From Bacillota bacterium (GTDB lineage Bacteria; Bacillota; Sulfobacillia; Sulfobacillales; JAIMBI01), in assembly GCA_021820465.1 (NCBI GenBank), contig JAKADP010000010.1, positions 2,723-46,490 of the forward strand: 43,768 nt of DNA, given 5' to 3'. The number at the start of each line of letters is the position of its first letter. Position 1 is the first letter of the stretch. The notes under the pieces were generated by a model, which was not told the origin of the DNA, made no database searches, and saw nothing but the letters and a program-made list of their open reading frames with translations. Both the position numbers and the translations under genes were made by a program. This document shows, piece by piece, positions 8,978 to 17,877 of this stretch.

Positions 8978-10795
8978 GTGTGTGGAATTGTGGGGTATGT
9001 GGGCCGCGACGCGGCGTTGCCGTTTTTGCTGGAGGGCCTGTCAGCCCTCGAGTATCGGGGCTATGACTCGGCCGGCGTCGCGCTGGTGGACGCGGCCGGC
9101 ATCGCGCACGTGAAGCGAGCAGGCCGCCTGGAGAGCCTCATTGGGGTGGTCGACAGCCTGCCGGGAGCGGCGCAGTGCGGGATTGGGCACACACGGTGGG
9201 CGACCCACGGGCCGCCCACTGACGTGAATGCGCATCCCCACACCGATTGCCACGGGCGGGTGGCGGCGGTGCACAACGGCATCATCGAAAACTATCAGGT
9301 GCTAAAGCGCCGGCTTCAGGACAGCGGGCACCGGTTTGTGAGCGACACGGACTCGGAGGTCATCCCTCATCTGCTGGAGCACCACTACCACGGAAATCTA
9401 TGGGACGCGGTGGCAGCCACGGCGCACGACCTGGAGGGCGCGTACGCGTTTTTGGCTGTCGCCGCGGATGACCCCATGACGCTCGTCGCCGTGCGCGAAG
9501 CCAGTCCGCTGGTGATTGGGCTGTCCGAGCACGGCACCTACGTCGCCTCGGACTTGACGGCGCTCGTGCCCTACACGCGCCGCGCGCTGGTGCTGGACAA
9601 CGGCGAGATGGCCGTGATTCGGGCGGACGCGGTGGAACTGCGGGACATGGCGGGCGCGCCGGTCGTGCGGGAGCCGTTTGCGATTGATTGGGATCGGGAG
9701 CAAGCCTCCCGCGGTGGGCACCCCCACTTCATGCGGAAGGAGATTCACGAGCAGCCCGACGTGTGGCGCGCGACGATGGCCGGGCGACTGGGCGGCGACG
9801 GCCACGTGGTGCTGGACCAGGTGGGCCTCACGCCGGACGACTTGGCCAGCGTGAAGCAGGTCCGCCTGGTGGCAGCCGGCAGTGCGTATCACGCGGGGCT
9901 GGTGGCCGCCCATCTGCTCGAGCGCGTGGCCGGCATCCCGGCCGCCGTCGAAGTGGCCTCCGAGTTTCGGTATCGGGATGCGGCCATCCCCCCGGGCACG
10001 GTGGTGTGGGCGATTTCTCAGTCGGGCGAGACGCTGGACACCCTGGCCGCGGTGGAGGTGTCGCAGCGGCGGGGGCTTCCGGTGTGGGCCGTCACCAACG
10101 TGGTGGGCTCGACGCTGGCGCGCCAAGCTGACCGGGTGGCCCTAAACCGCGCAGGCCCTGAGGTGTCGGTCTGCTCGACCAAGGTGTATACCAGCCAAAT
10201 CGTGCTGCTGACGCTGTGGACGCTAGCCCTAGCCGCAGCGCGTGGCCGGGCCCGTCCAGACCTGGCGGCTGCACTTGAAGCCCTGCCGGCCGCCGGGGCG
10301 GCGTGGCTCGAGGCGCCCGCGGGCCTCGACGGCATCGCTGCGCGGCTGGCGCAAGCGCCCAGCGTTTTTTACGTCGGGCGCGGGCAGGACTATCTGTCGG
10401 CGCTGGAGGGGCAGCTGAAGTTCAAGGAGATTACGTACATCCACGCCGAAGCTTATCCCGCTGGCGAGCTGAAGCACGGCACCTTGGCCCTCATCGAGCA
10501 GGATGTGCCCGTGGTGGCGGTGGTGTCCAACTCAGCCCTGGTGGCCAAGACCCGCTCCAACATCATGGAGGTGCGGGCGCGCGGGGGCTTCGTGGTGGGC
10601 ATCGTGGCAGACGAGCTGGCCGACGGGCTGGCCGACGTCATGCATCACATGGTGCCCGTCCCCACGCTGGCGCCCGACGTCATGCCCATTCTCATGGCGC
10701 TGCCCATGCAGCTGCTGGCCTACGAGACGGCAAGGCACTTAGGCGTGGACATCGACAAGCCGCGCAACCTGGCCAAAAGCGTCACGGTGGAATAG
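8978..10795 (+). CDS. glmS: Glutamine--fructose-6-phosphate aminotransferase (isomerizing)
   Basis: CGIVGYVGRDAALPFLLEGLSALEYRGYDSAG; GHTRWATHGPPTDVNAHPH; SIS domains (SQSGETLDTL); C-terminal DIDKPRNLAKSVTVE. GTG at 8978 puts the nucleophile Cys at position 2 and is 9 nt after AGGA; ATG at 8972 is the alternative. Confidence 0.96.
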   Translation: MCGIVGYVGRDAALPFLLEGLSALEYRGYDSAGVALVDAAGIAHVKRAGRLESLIGVVDSLPGAAQCGIGHTRWATHGPPTDVNAHPHTDCHGRVAAVHNGIIENYQVLKRRLQDSGHRFVSDTDSEVIPHLLEHHYHGNLWDAVAATAHDLEGAYAFLAVAADDPMTLVAVREASPLVIGLSEHGTYVASDLTALVPYTRRALVLDNGEMAVIRADAVELRDMAGAPVVREPFAIDWDREQASRGGHPHFMRKEIHEQPDVWRATMAGRLGGDGHVVLDQVGLTPDDLASVKQVRLVAAGSAYHAGLVAAHLLERVAGIPAAVEVASEFRYRDAAIPPGTVVWAISQSGETLDTLAAVEVSQRRGLPVWAVTNVVGSTLARQADRVALNRAGPEVSVCSTKVYTSQIVLLTLWTLALAAARGRARPDLAAALEALPAAGAAWLEAPAGLDGIAARLAQAPSVFYVGRGQDYLSALEGQLKFKEITYIHAEAYPAGELKHGTLALIEQDVPVVAVVSNSALVAKTRSNIMEVRARGGFVVGIVADELADGLADVMHHMVPVPTLAPDVMPILMALPMQLLAYETARHLGVDIDKPRNLAKSVTVE

Positions 10796-10824
10796 CGTTC
10801 GTGCCGCCGATCCAGCCGATCTGT

Positions 10825-10856
10825 AGCGGGCGGCCCCCGAAAGGGTCCCGCCCGCT
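10825..10856 (+). terminator. Probable terminator of the cdaA-glmS operon
   Basis: AGCGGGCGG...CCGCCCGCT inverted repeat 30 nt after the glmS stop. Confidence 0.55.
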
Positions 10857-10929
10857 CGCCGGGTGGGCTCCGGATCCCAACCATGTCCAGCCGCACACGC
10901 GCGTCAGCGCACCCCACTGCAGGAGGACA

Positions 10930-11832
10930 TGCTTCCGCGTGCGCCGCCCACCAGCCTTCCGATCGCCGCGCTGGCGGCGGACATGCCGGCGTACCTGGAA
11001 GCCGACTGGTCCGGCGACGCGTTGGTGCTGTCCACCGGCGCCCGATACCTCCGCCACGGCACATGGCCCGACGGGGGCGGCCCAGCCCAAATCTGGGCGC
11101 GGCGGGACGACACAGCCCTGGACGTGGTGACCGTGGACGGCCGCCTCGTCGCTTTTGTGGCTCCCCGACCGCTACGGGCTTGATGTGCTGGTCCGGCCTG
11201 GCTTCGAGTCGTCGACGCCGGTCAGCCAGTACGCCGACCCGGCTTTGTCGTGGCGCCGGAGGTGGGCCTGCAGCATCTGGACGGGCCCGGCGCCCCGTCG
11301 GACCGCTTCGTGTACAATCCCGACGACCCGTTTGACGACGAAGGCGAGCGCCGTCCCGAAAATCTTCGCCGGTTTGAGCTTCGCCACGACATCCTGGTGT
11401 ACACGTCGGAGGCGCTGGCCGGCGATGTCACGGTGGCCGGCGAGCTTTCGGCCGAGATTTACGCCGCCACCACCGGCACGGACACCGACTGGGTTGCTGT
11501 GCCTACCGACGTGGACCCGTTGGGCCACTCCACCCGGCTCTCCCACTATATCGTGCGGGCGCTAGCGCCACGGGTTTGACGCCGCGCTGCCGGTGACGCC
11601 GGGATCGGTCGAGCGGTACCGCATCTTCCTGCCCAACTTGGCCCACGGGTTCCGGGCGGGGCACCGCCTTCGATTCACGCTCACCTCCTCGTCCAAAAAT
11701 GTGGCGTTCCCCAATCCCAACGCGGGGGCCCACCCCTTCGAGGACGCGAAGAAGCTCACCGTCACCCAGACCGTGTACCACACGGACGCCTATCGCAGCC
11801 GCCTGCTGCTCCCGGTGCTGACTCCCCGATGA
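10930..11832 (+). pseudogene. Decayed CocE/NonD (X-Pro dipeptidyl-peptidase C-terminal-like) hydrolase remnant with several frameshifts
   Basis: Pieces in different frames join into one homologous order: ...VVTVDGRLVAFVAPR / RYGLDVLVRPGFESSTPVSQYADPALS / DRFVYNPDDPFDDEGERRPENLRRFELRHDILVYTSEALAGDVTVAGELSAEIYAATTGTDTDWVAVPTDVDP / SVERYRIFLPNLAHGFRAGHRLRFTLTSSSKNVAFPNPNAG...TVYHTDAYRSRLLLPVL. No catalytic alpha/beta hydrolase domain found upstream. Confidence 0.65.
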
Positions 11833-11959
11833 GGGCTCATGGCGGGCTCCGGCCCCCTATGGGCGCCGCGGCGCCCCCTCCGCCCCACCCCTTGTGGCAT
11901 AGTGAGCCGTGGGCCCTTGGCAAAGGGTCCAGGCCGAGCGCGGGGGGAGGTGGCCGACG

Positions 11960-13210
11960 GTGGCCAAGATGCACGCCGATGAGCGCGAGATTGACGAAGG
12001 GCTGGTGCGCCGGCTCCTCGCCGAGCAATTTCCGGCCTGGGCGTCCCTTCCGCTCCGCCGCGTTGAGCCAGCGGGCACGGTGAATGCTGTCTTTCGCCTG
12101 GGCGAGGGGCTGTCGGTGCGGCTGCCGCGGCGCGACGGCCCGGCGGCCCCTGAGAGCAAGGAGACCCGGTGGCTTCCTCACCTGGCGCCTCGACTGCCGC
12201 TCGAGATTCCCCACCCCGTGGCCCAGGGCCGCCCGAACCCGGACTACCCGTGGTTCTGGGACATCCACACCTGGGTGGAGGGGGAGGTCGTGGCGGTGGA
12301 ATCGCTTGACGCGGTTCGGGCCGCACGAGACCTGGCCGCATTTGTTGCCGCCCTGCAGCGCGTCACGCTTCCCGGGGGGCCGCCCGGCCGCGGCATTCCC
12401 CTAGCTGAGCACGATGCCGACTTTCGGTATTGGCTGGCGCGGTTTGACGGAGATCCCAGGGCGCAAGCCGTACAAGCCGTATGGGAGGCGGCGCGGGCGG
12501 CGCCTCCGTGGCCGGGCCCACCGGTGTGGCACCACGGCGATTTGGACGCGCGCAACTGGCTCGTGCGCGATGGCCGCATCCGGGGTGTCATTGACTGGGG
12601 CGAGATGGGGATGGGGGATCCCGCGTGCGACGTGATGGTGGCGTGGAAGTTGCACGCGCCGGCGGCCCGCGACGCCTTTCGCGAGGCTCTGCCGACAGAC
12701 AGCGCCACGTGGGCACGCGCCCAAGGCTGGGTCGCCCTGCAGGCGGTGGGGGCCTTGGTGTACTATACGCCCGCCAACAACCCCGTGCTGTACCATGAGG
12801 CTCAGCGGTGGCTCGCGGTCCTCTTGGGCGAGCGTGCTGAGATTGCAGGCGCAGCGGACGCCATGGGCGGCGCATGTGGCGGACCGGCGCCGGTCGTCGG
12901 GCGTGCAGTGGACCTCCAACCCTGCGGGCCCGGCAGGGCTGCCCGTGGGGTGTTCGGTTACTTGGCGGGCACGCGGTCGAGTGGGCCACGCAGGCCCTGC
13001 AGTGTGCATCGTGCCGGGGCGGGCTTCCCGGAGCATCTAGGTCACCCGCCTTGGCTGGCAGCCGCTAACCCCGGACGTACCCGGTGCCCGTGCCGGCAAC
13101 GAGCGCGCTGCCCATCCAGCCAGGGGACGAGAGCCGAAGCGTGGGCTCAGTCCGACAGCAGGCCCCGGGGCAGCCCGCCGCGCCGCTGCACAGGGATTTG
13201 GGGCCGTTAG
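11960..13210 (+). CDS. Aminoglycoside phosphotransferase (APH)-like kinase; C-terminal ~120 residues doubtful
   Basis: VWHHGDLDARNWLVRDGRIRGVIDWGEMGMGDPACDVMVAWKL is an APH catalytic/metal motif. GTG at 11960 preceded by GGGGGGAGG. After about 12840 the product is low-complexity and unlike APH. Confidence 0.8.
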   Translation: MAKMHADEREIDEGLVRRLLAEQFPAWASLPLRRVEPAGTVNAVFRLGEGLSVRLPRRDGPAAPESKETRWLPHLAPRLPLEIPHPVAQGRPNPDYPWFWDIHTWVEGEVVAVESLDAVRAARDLAAFVAALQRVTLPGGPPGRGIPLAEHDADFRYWLARFDGDPRAQAVQAVWEAARAAPPWPGPPVWHHGDLDARNWLVRDGRIRGVIDWGEMGMGDPACDVMVAWKLHAPAARDAFREALPTDSATWARAQGWVALQAVGALVYYTPANNPVLYHEAQRWLAVLLGERAEIAGAADAMGGACGGPAPVVGRAVDLQPCGPGRAARGVFGYLAGTRSSGPRRPCSVHRAGAGFPEHLGHPPWLAAANPGRTRCPCRQRARCPSSQGTRAEAWAQSDSRPRGSPPRRCTGIWGR

Positions 13211-14064
13211 AGGGTCAAGCCGACGCCTAAAGCGATGAGGCACCCGCCGCCGACAAACCCCCAACCCACGGGCTCGCTCAGGATGAGCCAGCCCAGCAGC
13301 GTGCCCATGACAGGCTGGAAGAAGAAGTAGACGCCCCCGCGCCCTGCCTCCACCAGCTGGACGCCTCGGGTCCAGAGCGAGAAGGCGCCAGCGGTGGACA
13401 CCACCCCGAGATACAGGAGGCCGCCCCAGATGAGCGGGCGGGCCGTGATGACCGCTAAGGGCGGCACCTGGGGAAGCGCCAGCGGGGTGATGAGGATCGC
13501 GGCCACCGCCATTCCGTACGTGGTCACCATGAGGGCCGAGTAGTCGTCGGGGACCCGCTTGACCAACACGGACATGAGGGCCCACGTGACGGCCGCCAGC
13601 AGCAGAATGAGGCCGCCGCCCCTGTGGGTGGATACATGGCTCACGCCCACAATCACCAGCACGCCGGCGGTGGCGGCCGCCACGGCAGCCGCGCGGCGCC
13701 ACGTCACCCGCTCCGCCAGCAGCAGGCGGCCAAAGACCACCATGAAGGCCGGCGTGGCGGCGGTAATGACCGACGCCGCCTGGGCCGTGGACAGTTGGGT
13801 GCCGCGAAACTGCGCCCAGATGGAGACCCCGTAGCCAAACACCCCAATGGCCGCCAGGAGGGGAACGTCCCGCCACCGGAGGCGCCAGCGCTGCCGGGTG
13901 GCGGCCGCCAGCAGCCCGAGGGCGGCCAGACCCACGACATAGCGCAGCCACACCAGCGCCAAGGGCGTGACCAGCACAAGGACGAGCTTGCTGGCGACGT
14001 ACATGCCGCCCCAGATGCTGGCCGCCAGCGCCATGAAGACCGGTCCGCGATACTTGGCGGGCAT
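13207..14064 (-). CDS. EamA/DMT family transporter
   Basis: MPAKYRGPVFMALAASIWGGMYVASKLVLVLVTPLALVWLRYVVGLAALGLLAAAT...; about 10 hydrophobic segments in two EamA-like repeats. Confidence 0.88.
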   Translation of the reverse strand: MPAKYRGPVFMALAASIWGGMYVASKLVLVLVTPLALVWLRYVVGLAALGLLAAATRQRWRLRWRDVPLLAAIGVFGYGVSIWAQFRGTQLSTAQAASVITAATPAFMVVFGRLLLAERVTWRRAAAVAAATAGVLVIVGVSHVSTHRGGGLILLLAAVTWALMSVLVKRVPDDYSALMVTTYGMAVAAILITPLALPQVPPLAVITARPLIWGGLLYLGVVSTAGAFSLWTRGVQLVEAGRGGVYFFFQPVMGTLLGWLILSEPVGWGFVGGGCLIALGVGLTL

Positions 14065-14151
14065 CGGGCGCCTCCTGTCTGCTTGCAAGGGTCCCGCCCA
14101 CGGCCTGCGGCCTGACCGCGAGCATCGGCCGGCACACCCCAGGATGCTTGC

Positions 14152-14179
14152 TTGCCGGGGCGGCGCTCCACAGTACAAT
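14152..14179 (+). promoter_or_regulatory. Possible sigma-A-type promoter for the transglutaminase-like gene
   Basis: TTGCCG-N16-TACAAT. Confidence 0.35.
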
Positions 14180-14233
14180 ACCGGAAGTGGATGCCGCCCG
14201 CGGCTGCCGCGAAAGTGCGCGCAGCCCTGCGCT

Positions 14234-14866
14234 GTGAGCCAGGAGGTGCCGTCATCACCGACCAAGAGGTGCTGCGCCAATTTGGCACAGCGGCCGCGGG
14301 TCGCGACGGGGGGGGCGCCTCCCCTAGAGCCGCCCGACCTGTTTCGGCTGGTGCGCGACCTGCCCTATCGGCGCCCGTCTAGCCCCGATGCCTCGGCCGC
14401 GATGGCAGAGTGGTGCGGGACGTGCTCGACCAAGCACAGGCTGCTGCAGCGGCTTCTGGCCGCCTGTGGCGTCCCGTCGCGCCTCATGATCGCGACGTAC
14501 ACCTACCGCTGGACGGCCGCGGACCCGCCGCCCCCCGCGATGGCCGCCGTGCTGGCGGACGGGCCGGTGCGGGACGTGCACAATTTTCTCGAGGTGTGGG
14601 CCGCGGGGGCGTGGGGCGCGATGGACGCCACGTGGCCGCGGGGGGCCGAGTGGTTGGGCTTCCCCGTGAATCCCGCGTGGACACCCGGCGTGCCCCAGGC
14701 GGTCGCCTGCCTGGCGCCGTATCGGGCGTGGCCGGTGCCCACGGACCAAGATCTGCTGGCGTATAAGGCGTCCATCGTGCGCGCGTGGTGTGGGCCAGAC
14801 GCGGCGCGTCGCGAGCGCCTGATCGCCGCCTTGTCGGACGCCATCCGCGACAGTGGGCTCGCGTAG
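14234..14866 (+). CDS. Transglutaminase-like domain protein
   Basis: WCGTCSTKHRLLQRLLAACGVPSRLM (Cys), RDVHNFLEVW (His), AMDATWP (Asp): Cys-His-Asp order of transglutaminase-like proteases. True 5' end uncertain. Confidence 0.65.
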   Translation: MSQEVPSSPTKRCCANLAQRPRVATGGAPPLEPPDLFRLVRDLPYRRPSSPDASAAMAEWCGTCSTKHRLLQRLLAACGVPSRLMIATYTYRWTAADPPPPAMAAVLADGPVRDVHNFLEVWAAGAWGAMDATWPRGAEWLGFPVNPAWTPGVPQAVACLAPYRAWPVPTDQDLLAYKASIVRAWCGPDAARRERLIAALSDAIRDSGLA

Positions 14867-14968
14867 CCACAGGTCGCACCTCACCGCTTGTGGGATGGCG
14901 GGCGCGCCGGCTCGGTGCTCTCCCCGTCGGGCCGCTGCATGGCGGCCTGTCCCGGAGCATCGCCCGAA

Positions 14969-15022
14969 AGTCCCTGGGGGCGGGGCGGGCTCATCGACCA
15001 GCCCGCCCCGCCCCCAGGGACT
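14969..15022. terminator. Bidirectional terminator-like perfect inverted repeat
   Basis: AGTCCCTGGGGGCGGGGCGGGCT-CATCGACC-AGCCCGCCCCGCCCCCAGGGACT, 23-bp perfect stem between convergent genes. Confidence 0.7.
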
Positions 15023-15040
15023 CCGCGCGTGCCCGAGAGG

Positions 15041-16564
15041 TTAGCCTCCCGTGGCCTGCCGCACGAAGGCGGCCAAGTCAGCGCTTTGCTGCAGGCGGCT
15101 TGGCTCATGCACGTAGGTCATGTGGCCCGCTTCGTAGTAGCGCATCTCGATGTTGCTCCGCAGATGCTCCGGGATGGCCACGTGGGCAAAGGCGTGTTCG
15201 GCCGCAAAGTACGGCGTGGCCCCGTCATAGTATCCGCACGCCACATGCACCCGCAGATGCGGATTGTGGCGCATGGCCTGGCCCAACATGGAGGAAATGC
15301 TCACCGCGCGGCCCTCAAACTCGGCGTAGCTCCACGGCCGCACCCTTCCGGTCAGGATTTCGTACGGCAGGTCGGACTCATATCCGAGCTCCTGGCGCAC
15401 GTAGTGGTTGAAGGCGGCCGCGTAGGGGCCGTGAATGGCCACGTTGCTCGGGTCGTGTGAGGGCCGCTCGCCGGCGTCGTCAGGCTCGTGGCCGATGAAT
15501 CGGCCGTCCAGCCGGCCTATCACCTGGCCCCGGTCGCGCAGCAACTCCCGGAAGAAGCGCTGGTGCTCGATGCGCAGATCGGCCCGGTCCACGTACGCCT
15601 CAGACAGGCCGGTCACTGCGGCGACCCGGCGGACCATGTCGGCCCGCTCGTCCGGCGTCAGTCGGGCGCCGCGGGCCAGCGCCCACGGATAGTCGCGGGC
15701 GGCCAGCTGCTCCGCCTCGGCCCGCACCTCAGCCAGCGACCGATCCCCGGCGCGCCCGTGATAGTGGGCCAGCGCAGCGTAGGTGGGCAGATACAGGGCA
15801 GTGGGCCAGTCATTGCCCTCGGTGAACCGAATGGTCCCCATGTCAATCACGGACGAGATGAGCATGATGCCGTTGGGAAACAGCCCGTAGCGCTGCTGCA
15901 GGTGGTCGGCGAGCGCACTGGCGCGAATGGTCCCATAGGACTCACCGGCCAGGAACTTGGGGGACAGCCACCGGCCGTTGCGTGACGTCCACAGCCGAAT
16001 GAGCGCCCCCACGGACTCGAGGTCCTTCTGAAATCCGTGGTACTCGCCGGCTTTGCCGCCCTCCACCACGCGGGAGTACCCGGTGGTCACGGGATCGATG
16101 AACACCAGATCCGTGACGGCCAACAGCGATTCCGGGTTGTCGGCCAAGCCCCAGGGCGGCGGAGCCAGCGCCCCCGCGTCGCCCATGAGCACGCGCCGCG
16201 GCCCCAACAAGCCCAGGTGGAGCCACACGCTGGATGATCCCGGCCCGCCGTTGAACGCAAACGTCACGGGCCGAGTTTTCGGATCTGCCCCCTCCAGCAC
16301 ATAGGCGGTCATAAACATCTCCGCCTTGGCGCGAAACCCTGTCCACTTGCCGTCTTCCTTGATTTCTTCGCGAAGCACCACCCGGCCCGCCGTGGCGGAA
16401 TAAGCCAGATCCCCCGATGCGGTGCGCAGCACGTGGTGGGTGGTGACGAGCTCGTCAGTGGGTTCCGGGGGGCGGCTGGTGTCGCCGTCGTGCGCGGACC
16501 GATCCTTGGCATCCTTGGCATCCTTGGCATCCTTCGTGGCCGCGTCGCTCTGCTGCTCGCTCAT
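15041..16564 (-). CDS. S10 family serine carboxypeptidase-like peptidase
   Basis: FAFNGGPGSSSVWLHLGLLGPRRV; LAGESYGTIRASALADHL (Ser); YYEAGHMTYVHEPS (His). Confidence 0.92.
   Translation of the reverse strand: MSEQQSDAATKDAKDAKDAKDRSAHDGDTSRPPEPTDELVTTHHVLRTASGDLAYSATAGRVVLREEIKEDGKWTGFRAKAEMFMTAYVLEGADPKTRPVTFAFNGGPGSSSVWLHLGLLGPRRVLMGDAGALAPPPWGLADNPESLLAVTDLVFIDPVTTGYSRVVEGGKAGEYHGFQKDLESVGALIRLWTSRNGRWLSPKFLAGESYGTIRASALADHLQQRYGLFPNGIMLISSVIDMGTIRFTEGNDWPTALYLPTYAALAHYHGRAGDRSLAEVRAEAEQLAARDYPWALARGARLTPDERADMVRRVAAVTGLSEAYVDRADLRIEHQRFFRELLRDRGQVIGRLDGRFIGHEPDDAGERPSHDPSNVAIHGPYAAAFNHYVRQELGYESDLPYEILTGRVRPWSYAEFEGRAVSISSMLGQAMRHNPHLRVHVACGYYDGATPYFAAEHAFAHVAIPEHLRSNIEMRYYEAGHMTYVHEPSRLQQSADLAAFVRQATGG
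16502..16537. repeat. Four tandem 9-bp units (ATCCTTGGC) inside the S10 peptidase gene
   Basis: 16502-16510, 16511-16519 and 16520-16528 identical; 16529-16537 is ATCCTTCGT. Encodes KDAKDAKDAKD. Confidence 0.9.
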
Positions 16565-16950
16565 ATTCGTTGTCTCCCTCGCTGTCTGCCTCGTATGTTC
16601 GAACCGCGAAAGGCGTCGTCGGGTGGGTCTGTCGTGTGCTGCTGGGGAACGGCGCGTCGCGCCGCCCCTAGGGCAGGGCGGCCGCTTCCCTTCTACCGTT
16701 CGGGCACCGATTCGTCAAGCGCGCATGGCTCCATCCTCCGGCCTGTGAGACCGAATCGCAGGAAGAAGCGGCAGCGACGCTGATTCGTGGATGGCGCAGC
16801 GGCCACCGCGGGACTGAGTATACTGCCTAGCCGAGTGGGGTGCCACGGGCCGGTGGAGCGTGTGCATGCGTCCGAGGGTGGTGAGCGGTGACGGTGCCGG
16901 CCACCAGCAGTGGGGCCGGAGGGTGATCGACCGGCCACTCCAGGGCCCCC

Positions 16951-17592
16951 TCAAGAGGGGGCCACAGTGCCATCGGTGCCATCGGTCCGTCCTGACGCCT
17001 GTCCGCCCGGGGGCGCGGTGCTGATCTCGTCCAGGGTCTGCTCGAAGGCGCCGGCAAATGTGTCGAGAAAGTACGCCACTTCCGGCATGTTCATGGCCGC
17101 CAGCGCTGCCGCGCACTGGTCTTTGGCCACGACAAACTCGCGGTTGCCGGCCATCACCTCAAACGAGCACTTCAAGTATGCGTCCAGGCGATCGGCTGCC
17201 TTGACCCATACCCGCACGGCGTCGGGGGGTTCGGCCAGCCACGGAGCGTACGCCGGGCGGAGCGGGGGCGGGACCATGGCGGTGAGCTGGGCCGCAGCCT
17301 CCTGCTCAATCCCGCGGAAGTGGTGCAGGATGTCGGCATTGTGGTGCTTGACCGGCGTCGGGATGTCGCCGGTCAGCACTTCTGGCGCGTCGTGAAATAG
17401 CGCGGCTGTCACCACATCCGCCCTGGGAACGTCCTTGCCGTACACCGTCTCGGCGATGGTGCAGAGGGCATGCGCCAGCACTGCCACGTGAAAGGAGTGC
17501 TCGGCGACGTTCTCGGGATGGGTGTTGCGCATCAAGCTCCACCGCTGGATGTATTGCAGGCGATAGATATAGGCCAAAAATGGGCTCGTCAT
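16951..17592 (-). CDS. HD-domain 5'-nucleotidase, YfbR-like
   Basis: MTSPFLAYIYRLQYIQRWSLMRNTHPENVAEHSFHVAVLAHAL...AALFHDAPEVLTGDIPTPVKHHNADI: HD metal residues and YfbR-like layout. Confidence 0.9.
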   Translation of the reverse strand: MTSPFLAYIYRLQYIQRWSLMRNTHPENVAEHSFHVAVLAHALCTIAETVYGKDVPRADVVTAALFHDAPEVLTGDIPTPVKHHNADILHHFRGIEQEAAAQLTAMVPPPLRPAYAPWLAEPPDAVRVWVKAADRLDAYLKCSFEVMAGNREFVVAKDQCAAALAAMNMPEVAYFLDTFAGAFEQTLDEISTAPPGGQASGRTDGTDGTVAPS

Positions 17593-17877
17593 GCCACGTT
17601 CCCTTCTGTCCTAGTGGCCGGGTGGCGCCTGACTTGGTGCGTTCAGCTTATTCTAGCGGTTGCGGGCGCACCCGGGCAGAGCGCGGCCACGATGTGCGCG
17701 ACCGGGCGCCAAAGTGCCGAACCACGCGGCTGACAAGGCGCCGCTTCCCACTCCGGGGCCCATGGACCCCAAGACGCCGGACGATCGTCGCGTGGGCGTC
17801 GTGGACGCGCAGGGCGCCGACCGCTCGCATGCAGGGGAGCTCCGAAGCGCTGCCCTCGCGGGTGAGTGCCGCAGGAC

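Noticed and set aside
13037-14137. 366-aa minus-strand ORF overlapping the EamA gene
   Set aside because: Gly/Arg/His-rich alternative frame; the EamA frame has hydrophobic helices.
16944-16963. GGCCCCCTC-AA-GAGGGGGCC hairpin at the 3' end of the YfbR-like gene
   Set aside because: Overlaps the stop codon and has no U-tract; not strong enough to call a terminator.
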